A stretch of DNA of 64,000 nucleotides from Nostoc sp. T09 (GCF_002154695.1 NZ_MTAV01000034.1:22833-86832); one strand, 5' to 3'; positions 17,649 through 26,810 are shown, counted from the stretch's first letter. The notes: generated from the sequence alone by a model not told the origin. Program-made: numbers and translations.

Positions 17649-19568
17649 ATGACTATTGCTAAAACCCAATTTCCTATTGATCTCGGTGCTTATAAATATT
17701 TGGCATTGAATCCAGCGAATGCCACACTGACGGCGGAACAGCGACAAACACTCAAAGCAAACATTCAACTCTGCCGGGATGCAATCGTCTTTTTTACAGC
17801 AACAGGTGCGGCTAGAGGAGTAGGTGGTCATACTGGCGGGCCATACGATACAGTCCCAGAGGTAACGATCCTTGATGCTTTCTTCCGGGGAGCATCAGAG
17901 CAATTTGTACCAATTTTCTTTGATGAAGCTGGACATCGGGTTGCAACCCAATATTTGATGGCAACGCTGCACGGTGAATTACCAGCAGAGCAACTCCTAC
18001 GCTATCGGGAGGCAAATTCCCATTTACCAGGACATCCAGAATTAGGACTGACTCCAGGTGTGAAATTTAGTTCTGGACGACTGGGACATGTATGGCCCTA
18101 CGTCAATGGTGTAGCAATGGCTAATCCTGGCAAAGTGGTTTTCTGCCTGGGTTCTGATGGCTCTCAGCAAGAAGGTAACGATGCGGAAGCTGCCCGTTTA
18201 GCTATTGCCCAGCATCTCAACGTCAAGCTAATTATTGATGATAATGATGTAACGATCGCCGGACATCCTTCTAAATATTTACCTGGTTTCACCGTCGCCA
18301 AAACCCTAGAAGGTCACGGGTTGAAGGTGCTGCAAGGAGACGGGGAAGATTTGGATGATTTATACCGCCGCCTGTGCGAAGCCGTGAATACACCCGGCGC
18401 GATCGCTGTGATCAACAAACGCCCCATGTGCCCCGGTATTGAAGGCTTAGAAGGTTCAACTCACGGTCATGATGTGATTTCCGTAGATTTGGCAATTAAA
18501 TATCTCGAATCTCGCGGACAAACTGCGGCTGTTGAATACCTGAAGAGCATCCAGAAACCCAAGCAAACCTATACATTTCTGGGTTCCAGCGACAAATGGG
18601 GAGCTAACCGCAATGTTTTTGGTGAAGCTGTAGTAGGTGTCCTCAGTCGCATGAGTGAAACAGAACGCAAAGAAAAAGTCTTGGTTATTGATAGCGATTT
18701 AGAAGGCTCCTGCGGTCTGAAGAAAATCCATGATACATACCCCGAAGTCTTTATTCCCTCTGGCATTATGGAACGGGGTAACTTCTCGGCTGCGGCTGGA
18801 TTTGGGATGACCCAGGGCAAGCAAGGTATTTTTGCCACTTTCAGCGCCTTTCTGGAAATGTGCATTTCCGAAATCACGATGGCGCGGTTGAATTACTCCA
18901 ACGTTCTGTGTCACTTTTCTCACGCAGGTATTGATGACATGGCAGATAACACCTGTCATTTCGGTTTAAATAATATGTTTGCCGATAATGGCTTGGATGA
19001 TGGCTATGAAACAAGGCTGTACTTCCCCGCAGATGTCAACCAAATGACAGCCTGTGTAGAAACTGTGTTCTCTGAACCTGGATTGCGGTTTATTTTCTCC
19101 ACCCGTTCCAAAGTGCCTAATATTTTGAATAGTAACGGTAATGACTTCTTTAGCAATGGTTACAAATTTGTCCCTGGTAAAGATGAAGTTATCCGGGAAG
19201 GAACACAAGGCTACATCGTGAGTTTTGGTGATGCTTTATACCGTTCTCTTGATGCGGTAGAACGTCTGAAGCAGGAAGGATTAGATGTAGGTTTGATTAA
19301 CAAGCCGACTTTGAATGTAGTTGATGAAGAAGCGATCGCCAAAATCGGGAAAGCACCTTTTGTTCTGGTTGTAGAAGCCTTCAACCGCCGGACTGGCCTA
19401 GGTAGCCGTTTCGGTTCTTGGTTGTTAGAGCGCGGATTGACTCCTAAATATGCTTATCTTGGCACTCATCAAGAAGGTTGTGGTGGTCTATGGGAACAGT
19501 ACCCACATCAAGGAATCGATCCAGTAAGCATTATCAACAAGGTAAAGGAGCTAGTCGGGACAAAGTAA
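17649..19568 (+). CDS. Divergent transketolase-like TPP enzyme
   Basis: A 639-residue thiamine-diphosphate enzyme with the three-domain layout of transketolase. The TPP/Mg motif is GSDGSQQEGNDAEA followed by LIIDDND. GHTGGPYDTVPE and LPGHPELGLTPGVKFSSG correspond to the usual GHPG and PGHPE-TPGVE-TTG segments, and the pyrimidine-domain Glu lies in SGIMERGNFSAAAG. It differs from the housekeeping enzyme: GPLGQG becomes GRLGHVW, and the catalytic-loop region reads FSHAGIDDMADNTCHFGLN. It is therefore probably a paralogue with its own substrate. It is controlled, by position, by the divergent DeoR regulator. The main alternative is a dihydroxyacetone synthase or another ketose-transferring enzyme. 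Confidence 0.82.
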   Translation: MTIAKTQFPIDLGAYKYLALNPANATLTAEQRQTLKANIQLCRDAIVFFTATGAARGVGGHTGGPYDTVPEVTILDAFFRGASEQFVPIFFDEAGHRVATQYLMATLHGELPAEQLLRYREANSHLPGHPELGLTPGVKFSSGRLGHVWPYVNGVAMANPGKVVFCLGSDGSQQEGNDAEAARLAIAQHLNVKLIIDDNDVTIAGHPSKYLPGFTVAKTLEGHGLKVLQGDGEDLDDLYRRLCEAVNTPGAIAVINKRPMCPGIEGLEGSTHGHDVISVDLAIKYLESRGQTAAVEYLKSIQKPKQTYTFLGSSDKWGANRNVFGEAVVGVLSRMSETERKEKVLVIDSDLEGSCGLKKIHDTYPEVFIPSGIMERGNFSAAAGFGMTQGKQGIFATFSAFLEMCISEITMARLNYSNVLCHFSHAGIDDMADNTCHFGLNNMFADNGLDDGYETRLYFPADVNQMTACVETVFSEPGLRFIFSTRSKVPNILNSNGNDFFSNGYKFVPGKDEVIREGTQGYIVSFGDALYRSLDAVERLKQEGLDVGLINKPTLNVVDEEAIAKIGKAPFVLVVEAFNRRTGLGSRFGSWLLERGLTPKYAYLGTHQEGCGGLWEQYPHQGIDPVSIINKVKELVGTK

Positions 19569-19963
19569 TCGTTGGGTTGAATCACACTTAACTTAAGCGA
19601 TCGCGAAATCACAGAGCATAGGCTAAGAAAGTCTCCAAGACCTGACTATAAACAGATAGCAGACTTGGAGATCTGACTGAATTTGCATCTGAGACTATCT
19701 GCAAGTGCAGACATCTCTATGCACTGATGCTTGCCAAAAGTAGCGATCGCATTGAGGTTTCTTACACCATCACTCTTGTTAAACAGTGCATCCACATTTG
19801 CTGTCATCCCACGCAAGAATAAGGGTTTGGAAATTCGATTTGAGAGCGATCGCTATTTAGAGAAAAATCTTTTTAATGACAAGGCTTCTAGCCTGCGGGC
19901 GTTTAAAAATATAAGTATTGGCAGCAAAATTAGAGTGTTGTAGCACAGGACGATAAGACACTT
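19569..19963. other. Intergenic region after the transketolase-like gene
   Basis: Contains a hairpin-like pair GTCTCCAAG (19631) and CTTGGAG (19664) that may terminate the transketolase-like transcript, and two HIP1 sites. An open frame at 19731-19943 has no family resemblance and is not called as a gene. Confidence 0.4.
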
Positions 19964-20500
19964 ATGTACCTATTTATAGAAAACCTGCTCTTTTTTATAG
20001 TAGCTACATTTTTTACTGTGGTTGTGGGCTGGCTATGGAGGAATGCCAAGCCTATGATTTTACTTAAACCACTGCCAGGGTGGTATAAAATTTGGTTTTC
20101 TACAGTGCAAATTGGTGGAATTGTTCTACCCCTAATAGTAATGCTGTTGTGGGGTGTGGTATGGAGCTACGGCAGTGTATTAACTGTATTGCTTTGGTAT
20201 TTTATTATGCTAGGGTTACAAATTCTCTCTGAAAGCATAACACTAAGGCAGTTTCAATCAGTCACTTGGGTAATGGTTCCTTACTTATACTTGCCTTATC
20301 GCATCTGGCAGCTTTATGAAGGCTTGACACTCGTGGGTTCGGAACCTGAACTGATGTGGGTACGAAATTTATTGCTGTTAGAAATTGTGCTCTGGACAGC
20401 CAACTATGCTTTAGATGTGTCCCAGATGCCAAGATTGTTTAATTGGCCCATCAAAGATAATTCTGAGGTTAATATTAACGCCGAAGCTGAAGTTGATTGA
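19964..20500 (+). CDS. Hypothetical multi-pass membrane protein
   Basis: A 178-residue protein with about four hydrophobic segments (ENLLFFIVATFFTVVVGWLW at the start; IVLPLIVMLLWGVVW; VLTVLLWYFIMLGLQIL; LLLLEIVLWTANYAL) and a short acidic C-terminal tail. It lies in the membrane and its loops are Trp/Tyr-rich. I do not recognise the family, and it looks like a conserved cyanobacterial hypothetical. Its neighbours, a transketolase-like gene upstream and a Uma2 gene downstream on the same strand, give no functional clue. Confidence 0.65.
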   Translation: MYLFIENLLFFIVATFFTVVVGWLWRNAKPMILLKPLPGWYKIWFSTVQIGGIVLPLIVMLLWGVVWSYGSVLTVLLWYFIMLGLQILSESITLRQFQSVTWVMVPYLYLPYRIWQLYEGLTLVGSEPELMWVRNLLLLEIVLWTANYALDVSQMPRLFNWPIKDNSEVNINAEAEVD

Positions 20501-20650
20501 TATACCAATTCACCGTAACTCAGCTACAGTTCAAAGGAACTAGGTATTAGTGGTTAGAAGGGAAATAAGAAAGAAACAATAACCAATGCCCATTCTCCAG
20601 TTCAAGTAAGATAGAAATATCCGCAATGGCTAGCCAAAACCTTAAAAGCC

Positions 20651-21466
20651 ATGTCAGAAACCCTAGCAGCACCAGATGTAAAATTCCCGCCTACCCAAGC
20701 GGAACTACCATATGACGACGGTATCCCGATGGAAAGCCAACGACATAAAATGCAAATGGAATTGTTAATTGATGTCGTAGAGACTTGGCTGGAACAACGG
20801 GAAGATGGATATGCAAGTGGCAATATGTTTGTCTACTTCAGCTTGGCACAGTTAAAAAACCAAGATTTCAGAGGCCCAGATTTTTTTGCTGTATTGGGAG
20901 TCCCCAAGGGAGAACGTCGCAGTTGGGTTGTTTGGGAAGAAGGTAAAGGCCCGGACGTAGTGATTGAATTGCTCTCTCCAGCTACCGCAGCCACAGATAA
21001 AGATGAGAAAAAGCTAATTTATCAAAATCAGATGCGTGTCCCAGAATACTTCTGGTTTGATCCCTTCAATCCTGATGATTGGGCTGGTTTTTCTCTTGGT
21101 AGTGGAGTATATCAACCAATAGTAGCTAATGCAGAGAATAAATTGGTGAGTCAAGCATTAGGATTAGCATTACTACGTTGGCAAGGGACTTACAAAGGTG
21201 TGAATACAACTTGGTTACGTTGGGCAACTTTGGATGGGGAGTTATTACCAACAGCAGAGGAAAAGGCACGCCAATGGGCTGAACAGGAACGCCAACGGGC
21301 TGAACAGGAAACTCAACGAGCTGAACAGGAACGCCAACGAGCTGAACGCGCTGAATTGCAGTTGCAGCAAACAGCAAGAAATTTACTGCGATCGGGTATG
21401 ACAGCAGCACAGGTAGCTCAGATCACGAGTTTGTCTGAATCGGAAATTGAAGAACTGAGTATTTAG
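20651..21466 (+). CDS. Uma2-family (DUF820) endonuclease-like protein
   Basis: A 271-residue Uma2 protein, a restriction-endonuclease-fold family vastly expanded in cyanobacteria. The putative metal-binding residues are the Asp of FRGPDFFAV and the Glu of DVVIELLSPAT. After the nuclease domain (roughly residues 20-190) comes a run of six-residue units based on AEQERQR (about residues 205-245), which should form a charged coiled coil. It ends in an HTH-like helix pair, GMTAAQVAQITSLSESEIEE. That tail is typical of the family. No restriction partner is adjacent. The stop overlaps the end of the convergent hydrolase gene by four bases. The cellular role is unknown. Confidence 0.9.
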   Translation: MSETLAAPDVKFPPTQAELPYDDGIPMESQRHKMQMELLIDVVETWLEQREDGYASGNMFVYFSLAQLKNQDFRGPDFFAVLGVPKGERRSWVVWEEGKGPDVVIELLSPATAATDKDEKKLIYQNQMRVPEYFWFDPFNPDDWAGFSLGSGVYQPIVANAENKLVSQALGLALLRWQGTYKGVNTTWLRWATLDGELLPTAEEKARQWAEQERQRAEQETQRAEQERQRAERAELQLQQTARNLLRSGMTAAQVAQITSLSESEIEELSI

Positions 21467-22362
21467 GGGTTTGCGGATTTTAAATACTTTTGTAACAGAG
21501 CAATTACTACCTCTGGCATTTCTAGATGAGGTAATATTCCTGTATTGGCGATCGCATAAAAATCTTGAATCACCCTTGGATTTAAATTTGCTAACCTTCT
21601 GCCCAATTTGATGCTAGTAAATTGTGCTTTTTCTCCCCAAAAAAACACAGTCGGAATTTTGAGTTGCTGAAGATATAAACTCAAGTCAAAGTAAAGGTCG
21701 CCCCGCAAAAATGCTAAGGCTGCAAACTTGGCATTGGGCTGTTGTGCAGAAGTTAAATAAGCTTGCACCATTTCTCTTGAAACTTTTTCTGGTTTAGCAA
21801 ACAGAAAATTTTGGAGAAAGTTACGCACTGCAAATTCATTTTCTGCACCAAGGGCATAGATTAAATTATCCAACAATGGTGTATTGATCAGTGGCAGGGG
21901 CAATCTCCGTCCAGAACCTTGCCCAAAATCATCAAAACCAGAGGGAGAAACTAGAAACAATGCATCAAATAAATCTGGTTGGGTAATAGCCAAGCGAATA
22001 GTGAAAGCCGCTGTCAAGGATGAAGCGACAACTGTCACAGGTTGGCGACAAGTCTTGATAATAAATTCTGCGATCGCACTCAGATAATCCCTAATTTGAT
22101 AATCCCAGACTGGATGCGCAGATTCTCCCCAACCAATTAAGTCTGGGGCTAATATGCGGTAACTAGAAGCAAATGCTGGATAAACTTTAGACCATTCGTA
22201 TGCAGACGCACCGCCTCCAAAGTTGTGCAGAAACACTAAAGTGGGTAAATCTTCAGTGTCAGCAATCGACCAGGGTGCAGTCGTTTGGGTATAGTAAACC
22301 ATTGCTCCCAATGAGGTATTGATGACTTTGTGCCCAAAGCCAGGAGGTTGAAACTGAAGCAT
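21463..22362 (-). CDS. Alpha/beta hydrolase
   Basis: A 299-residue alpha/beta hydrolase fold protein. The oxyanion segment is HNFGGGASAYEW, and LAPDLIGWGESAHP is the usual strand 4 motif. The nucleophile elbow is VVASSLTAAF, in which the first Gly of G-x-S-x-G is replaced by Ala. The His is probably in TGILPHLEMPE. The position that normally holds the catalytic Asp (WGEKDQ) reads WGEKAQF, so the acid may be elsewhere or missing. It has no signal peptide. It could be an esterase or epoxide-hydrolase-like enzyme with an unknown substrate. Confidence 0.82.
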   Translation of the reverse strand: MLQFQPPGFGHKVINTSLGAMVYYTQTTAPWSIADTEDLPTLVFLHNFGGGASAYEWSKVYPAFASSYRILAPDLIGWGESAHPVWDYQIRDYLSAIAEFIIKTCRQPVTVVASSLTAAFTIRLAITQPDLFDALFLVSPSGFDDFGQGSGRRLPLPLINTPLLDNLIYALGAENEFAVRNFLQNFLFAKPEKVSREMVQAYLTSAQQPNAKFAALAFLRGDLYFDLSLYLQQLKIPTVFFWGEKAQFTSIKLGRRLANLNPRVIQDFYAIANTGILPHLEMPEVVIALLQKYLKSANP

Positions 22363-22409
22363 AAAATTATGTGTGCGGTATCAAGTTATAAATTACAAAG
22401 GACGAAATT

Positions 22410-22940
22410 CTAGCCTTTATCTCCTGTAATCTGAACAAGTTGCTGGAGGTTATCACCACTGATGTGATAAGCTGCTCCAAAACCAACTATAAAACGGCCT
22501 TCACTCGGAGTTAACTGGAAAATCCGAAAGTCAGATAAACCGCGTAAAACTTCGACAATTTCACCAAAACGTTCTTGAAATTGCTCAACAATTTTATTCC
22601 ATTGGTCAGTTTCGCGTTCTATCACAGTAGCCGTACAATCAAAACTTAACCGGCGACGAGCAAAAATTTGATTAGTCTGAGCTTCATTCTCAATAAATAA
22701 AACACAAACATGAGGATTGGCAGAGATATTTTTGGTGTGAGTGGAAAGACCGCTGACGTAGATATAAATATTTTGGGAATTATCCATCACAAAGGGAGCA
22801 TAACTAGCGTTGGGTATTCCCTGGGCGTTAACGGTGCTAATAATTACACTCTGAAATTGTTCAGTAAACTTTTCGTACTCAGCTTGAACTTTTTCCAGTT
22901 GGCTCATAAGGAAATTACCGTTGGATGAGTAACAATTCAT
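22410..22940 (-). CDS. HugZ-like pyridoxamine-5'-phosphate-oxidase-fold protein
   Basis: A 176-residue split-barrel flavin/heme-binding fold. The family pattern is clear: FQSVIISTVNAQGIPNASYA, then IYIYVSGLSTHTKNISANPH, then VLFIENEAQTNQIFARRRLS, and the Gly-rich C-terminal segment FIVGFGAAYHISG. HugZ-type proteins degrade heme or bind it during iron scavenging. Some relatives are only flavin oxidases. The start at 22940 has an AGGA about seven bases upstream. A second ATG at 22907 would remove an unstructured 11-residue leader. No heme-uptake genes are adjacent. Confidence 0.8.
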   Translation of the reverse strand: MNCYSSNGNFLMSQLEKVQAEYEKFTEQFQSVIISTVNAQGIPNASYAPFVMDNSQNIYIYVSGLSTHTKNISANPHVCVLFIENEAQTNQIFARRRLSFDCTATVIERETDQWNKIVEQFQERFGEIVEVLRGLSDFRIFQLTPSEGRFIVGFGAAYHISGDNLQQLVQITGDKG

Positions 22941-23119
22941 TCAGTATCCTAACGTTCTTCAGCGCTAGAAAGGAATGCATAAAGATTTGGCTTAATTGTA
23001 GCTATATCCCAAAGCAGTGAGAACACAGGCTGTAGCAACACTTTAATACTAAGTGATAGCAACTATTCCGTTATCATGTAGCAAGATCATGTTATCAAAA
23101 CACTTGTGTTAGCCACACC

Positions 23120-24445
23120 ATGCTAGGAAAGCTATTAGATGGGCGTTACAAAGTTATCCAAGTTTTAAGTGCTGGAGGATTTGGAGAAACATACATTGTG
23201 GAAGATACCCGCCGACCGGGTAACCCGAAGTGTGTTCTTAAGCTATTAAAACCTGCCACTTCTGATCCCAATTACTTGCAAATTGCCAGACGCCTGTTTA
23301 ATAGCGAAGCAGAAATCCTAGAGCAGTTGGGTAATCATGACCAAATTCCGCGTCTTTTGGCTTACTTTGAAGAAAATGAAGAATTTTGCTTGGTGCAAGA
23401 GTTGATTGTGGGACATCCACTCAGCGCGGAAATGCAACTTGGTAAATGTTGGCATGAAAGCCAAGTTATCCAGATGCTACAAGATGTTTTAGGAATTTTA
23501 GAGTTTGTTCATAGCTACGGAGTGATTCATCGCGATCTCAAGCCTGATAACTTAATTAGGCGAGACTCTGATGGCAAATTAGTGTTAATTGATTTCGGCG
23601 CGGTCAAACAGATGCAAACGCAAATAGCAGCATCACCTAGCCAAACAGCCGCTACTGTAGCTATTGGCACTCCTGGTTATATGCCAGCAGAACAGGCCCA
23701 AGGGAAACCACGCCACAACAGTGATATTTATGCCGTCGGGATGGTTGCTATCCAAGCCTTAACAGGAATGTCACCAAGACAATTACCCGAAAATCCAGAA
23801 ACGGGTGAGATTGTCTGGCAAAACTATACACAGGTTTCGCTACGACTGGCAGATTTTGTGCAAAAGATGGTACGTTACCATTACCGCGATCGCTATCAGT
23901 CTGCTACAGAAGTCTTACAAGATCTTCGGGAATTAGTAAACTTTTCTGCGCCAACTCAACCTTTAACTTCACCACCTGTTAGCGCCTCTGCACCAACTCA
24001 ACCAGTAAATTCTCCACCTGTAAGTCACTCTTTACCTACACAACCGCCAACAACTGCCATACCTGTTGGCGATCGTGGAGAAGCCTTGCAACCAGCATCT
24101 CAAGTTACAGCCGTAAGTTCTCTTAATCAAGCACTAGCTGTAATTAGATTTATACCTTTTGTAGGCGCGGCTGGATTATTTTTCTTTAAGTCAACTACCT
24201 GGATTGTTTTGTTAGGTGTTGGTCTGGCAGCTTTTGGCGCAGGGTTATTTTTTCTGCGTTCTTGGTATTCTAAGGTTGCACGAGACTATGACGCTGTCTT
24301 TGCTGTTATTTTCTGCATTTGTGGCATACTGCTGTTATTTCAAAATCAATATGTCAAGCCAGAAATCCAAATGAGTCAATTTTTATTAGCAGGAATCGGT
24401 ATTTTCTCACTAGCAGAATGTATCCGCCTGCGAGGACTTAGGTAA
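23120..24445 (+). CDS. Ser/Thr protein kinase fused to a Ycf66-like membrane domain
   Basis: A 441-residue Hanks-type kinase. The Gly loop is VLSAGGFGETY, the ATP-binding Lys is in CVLKLLK (about residue 41), the catalytic loop HRDLKPDN is at 137-144 and DFG at 158-160, so it should be active. After a Pro/Thr-rich linker (about 275-330), residues 340-441 form a hydrophobic C-terminal domain: RDYDAVFAVIFCICGILLLF then QFLLAGIGIFSLAECIRLRG. That second half matches the Ycf66 pattern of RDYD - LLCG-LLFFQ - FLL-G-FF-ES-RLR. The next gene encodes a small protein with the same final motif. The membrane domain probably anchors or regulates the kinase. Confidence 0.9.
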   Translation: MLGKLLDGRYKVIQVLSAGGFGETYIVEDTRRPGNPKCVLKLLKPATSDPNYLQIARRLFNSEAEILEQLGNHDQIPRLLAYFEENEEFCLVQELIVGHPLSAEMQLGKCWHESQVIQMLQDVLGILEFVHSYGVIHRDLKPDNLIRRDSDGKLVLIDFGAVKQMQTQIAASPSQTAATVAIGTPGYMPAEQAQGKPRHNSDIYAVGMVAIQALTGMSPRQLPENPETGEIVWQNYTQVSLRLADFVQKMVRYHYRDRYQSATEVLQDLRELVNFSAPTQPLTSPPVSASAPTQPVNSPPVSHSLPTQPPTTAIPVGDRGEALQPASQVTAVSSLNQALAVIRFIPFVGAAGLFFFKSTTWIVLLGVGLAAFGAGLFFLRSWYSKVARDYDAVFAVIFCICGILLLFQNQYVKPEIQMSQFLLAGIGIFSLAECIRLRGLR

Positions 24446-24468
24446 AAAAGACCGATTGATACTAAATT

Positions 24469-24729
24469 ATGAAGGATTCAACCAATTTCATCGGCAGTAT
24501 CTTAATACTTGCAGCAATGGCTTTATCTGCTGTCCCTTTTGTGAAACCTAAAATCTTTAAACGTCAAGATGTTTTGTTAATTATAGGCTTCTTAATTGCC
24601 GGAATAAATCTTCTACTGCAAGGCAAATATTTAGATGAATTACCGCAGTTTAGTTTAGTTCTGCTAGCAATTTCTGCTTTATTTTACACAGTTGAAAGTT
24701 TTAGATTGCGGTTGAGAAATCCGAAATAA
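24469..24729 (+). CDS. Small Ycf66-like membrane protein
   Basis: An 86-residue protein with two or three hydrophobic segments (NFIGSILILAAMALSAVPF, VLLIIGFLIAGINLLLQG, FSLVLLAISALFYTVESFRL). The last 50 residues align with the C-terminal domain of the upstream kinase: IGFLIAGINLLLQGKYLDEL corresponds to IFCICGILLLFQNQYVKPEI, and FYTVESFRLR to FSLAECIRLR. It is therefore probably a stand-alone Ycf66-like domain related to its neighbour. It starts 23 bases after the kinase stop on the same strand, so they are likely co-transcribed and may form a membrane complex. Function is unknown. Confidence 0.6.
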   Translation: MKDSTNFIGSILILAAMALSAVPFVKPKIFKRQDVLLIIGFLIAGINLLLQGKYLDELPQFSLVLLAISALFYTVESFRLRLRNPK

Positions 24730-24874
24730 TCATCAGCCTTTATGAGTAAATATTCAATAGGGTGCATTACAAGCTGCTTTAATCCAGTCTACAATCTAAA
24801 GCATAAAAAATGTCTATACTTATTCTTCAGTCTTCTTCTTAAGCTAGACTTAAGAAAGTTATGAGGACGCGATC

Positions 24875-26359
24875 GTGGCTGACAAAAATCGTTCTCAATG
24901 GGACTTAGGCAGGTTCATTGAAACTTTGACATATTTCGAGGTCATTCCTTTCCTGAACTGGGTACAACAGTTAATCCAAGGTCGTCCCAAGGATGAGAAA
25001 TATCAACCCAATGGAGGAAGAACTGTGGGTGCAATATTAGTAGCAGGCGCAACAGGTGGTTTAGGTAAACGCGTCGTGCGGCGATTATTAGAACGTGGTT
25101 ATCAAGTGCGATCGCTTGTTCGCGACATCGACAAAGCTAGGTCAATTTTGGGTAATGATGTTGACTTAGTAGTTGCAGATATTACTCAACCAGAAACTTT
25201 GACTTCTGTTGTTATGGCTAATATCCAAGCTGTGATATGTTGCACGGCGGTGCGGGTGCAACCAGTAGAAGGAGATACAGAAGATAGAGCTAAATATTAT
25301 CAAGGCATCAAATTTTATCAACCAGAAATCGTTGGTGATACACCTGAAAATGTAGAATATCTAGGTGTAAAAAACTTGGTAGAAGCAGCAAAAAAATATC
25401 TCAATAAATCTCATGAAAAACTAATATATGATTTTACCAATCCATCAGATGAATTACGAAATATCTGGGGAGCTTTGGATGATGTTGTGATGGGTGGCGT
25501 GAGTGCGAGTAATATGCAATTTGTAGAAAATACAGCTTTGTTTGCTGGTAATGTTTCTACCGCCAACTCTGGAGGATTTGCTTCTGTTAGAACTAAAAAT
25601 TTTGACCCAGCCTTCAATTTAGCTGGGTACGACGGTGTAGAACTGCGCGTTAGAGGTGATGGTAAACGCTATAAATTATTTCTGCGGACAGACACGAAAT
25701 GGGATGGACTTGGTTATAGTTATTCTTTTGACACCGTAGCTAATACCTGGATAGATGTTCGCATTCCTTTTGCCGAGTTAATTCCTGTATTTCGCGCCAA
25801 AATTGTCAATGATGCACCAGCAATCGACTCTAGCAGAGTTTGCTCATTGCAACTGATGTTAAGCAAATTTGAATATGATGGCGCATTAAATCCTCATTTT
25901 GCACCTGGTGGCTTCAGTTTGCAAGTGGAATCAATTAAAGCTTATGGTAGAGCAAATTTACCAAAGTTTGTATTAGTTAGTTCTGCGGGTGTAACTCGTC
26001 CCGGACGCCCAGGTATTAATCTAGATGAAGAACCTCCAGCAGTCAAATTAAATGACCAATTGGGAGGAATTTTAACTTGGAAATTAAAGGGAGAAGATAG
26101 TTTAAGAGAAAGTGGAATTCCTTACACAATTATCCGACCTTGTGCTTTGACAGAGGAAGCAGGCGGTAAAGAATTAATCTTTGAGCAAGGTGATAATATT
26201 AGGGGCAAAATCAGCCGTGAGGATGTTGCCGAAATCTGCCTGGAAGCGTTATTACAACCAAAAGCTTGCAACCTCACATTTGAAGTTAAAGAGGGAGAAA
26301 ATAGCAATAACTCTATCGATTGGCAGAGGCTATTTTCTAACTTAGAACATGATAAATAA
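24875..26359 (+). CDS. NmrA/SDR-type NAD(P)-binding protein with an inserted CIA30 domain
   Basis: A 494-residue protein. A Rossmann segment, ILVAGATGGLGKRVVRRLLE (about residues 54-73), starts an atypical short-chain dehydrogenase that resumes after residue 355 (FVLVSSAGVTRPGRPG, then SGIPYTIIRPCALTEEAGG). Between them lies a CIA30 domain (about 190-350; WGALDDVVMGGVSASNMQ and FASVRTKNFDP are typical). CIA30 proteins assist complex I assembly, and in cyanobacteria such fusions may act in assembly of large membrane complexes, but no role is established. The GTG start has GAGGA at 24863 about seven bases upstream. The region upstream has no co-directional partner apart from the kinase module. 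Confidence 0.85.
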   Translation: MADKNRSQWDLGRFIETLTYFEVIPFLNWVQQLIQGRPKDEKYQPNGGRTVGAILVAGATGGLGKRVVRRLLERGYQVRSLVRDIDKARSILGNDVDLVVADITQPETLTSVVMANIQAVICCTAVRVQPVEGDTEDRAKYYQGIKFYQPEIVGDTPENVEYLGVKNLVEAAKKYLNKSHEKLIYDFTNPSDELRNIWGALDDVVMGGVSASNMQFVENTALFAGNVSTANSGGFASVRTKNFDPAFNLAGYDGVELRVRGDGKRYKLFLRTDTKWDGLGYSYSFDTVANTWIDVRIPFAELIPVFRAKIVNDAPAIDSSRVCSLQLMLSKFEYDGALNPHFAPGGFSLQVESIKAYGRANLPKFVLVSSAGVTRPGRPGINLDEEPPAVKLNDQLGGILTWKLKGEDSLRESGIPYTIIRPCALTEEAGGKELIFEQGDNIRGKISREDVAEICLEALLQPKACNLTFEVKEGENSNNSIDWQRLFSNLEHDK

Positions 26360-26450
26360 ATCAAGACAAAGGGGAGAATTAAGATAAGAAAATCAAAAGA
26401 AGCTAGTAGATAGTGATATTTTTCCTCTATCTACTTAGCTAAAGGAGTAA

Positions 26451-26810
26451 ATGATAATGTTTAAAATTAAAAAATTATTATTTGCCGCAATTTTTGCAAT
26501 TGTTCTTTGGATGGGGCTATTATCGAATACTGCTTCATCACAACAAATAGATTCTCGCATTTATAATTTGGAAGCAGACTTGCGTCGTGTTGAGTCGCAG
26601 GTAAGCCAGATACAGTCTCAACTAGGGCAAACTCGTTTGTCTCCATCCCCAAGAACCACACTTACCCCTCGACAGCCAACTGGCTCTAGAGGCAACGTAT
26701 CACAAACAGAACGCGACCGCATGTTTGATCGCCTCGCAACTTTAGTGGTTGAACTGAAGCAACAAGTCAACAAATTAGAGACACGAGTCTCAAAGCTAGA
26801 GTCACGTTAA
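26451..26810 (+). CDS. Small secreted coiled-coil protein
   Basis: A 119-residue protein with a signal peptide (KKLLFAAIFAIVLWMGLLSN, cleavage near SNTASSQQ). It is followed by two short heptad-repeat segments (YNLEADLRRVESQVSQIQSQ and LVVELKQQVNKLETRVSKLE) separated by a Pro/Thr/Arg-rich hinge. The mature protein is periplasmic or extracellular and probably oligomerises through the coils. It resembles many uncharacterised cyanobacterial proteins and I assign no function. It lies 91 bases after the CIA30 protein and converges on the receiver-CHAT gene. Confidence 0.65.
   Translation: MIMFKIKKLLFAAIFAIVLWMGLLSNTASSQQIDSRIYNLEADLRRVESQVSQIQSQLGQTRLSPSPRTTLTPRQPTGSRGNVSQTERDRMFDRLATLVVELKQQVNKLETRVSKLESR

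Noticed and set aside
19731..19943. Open frame of 70 codons on the plus strand
   Set aside because: It has no family resemblance, includes two HIP1 sites and has no ribosome-binding site, so it is not called a gene.
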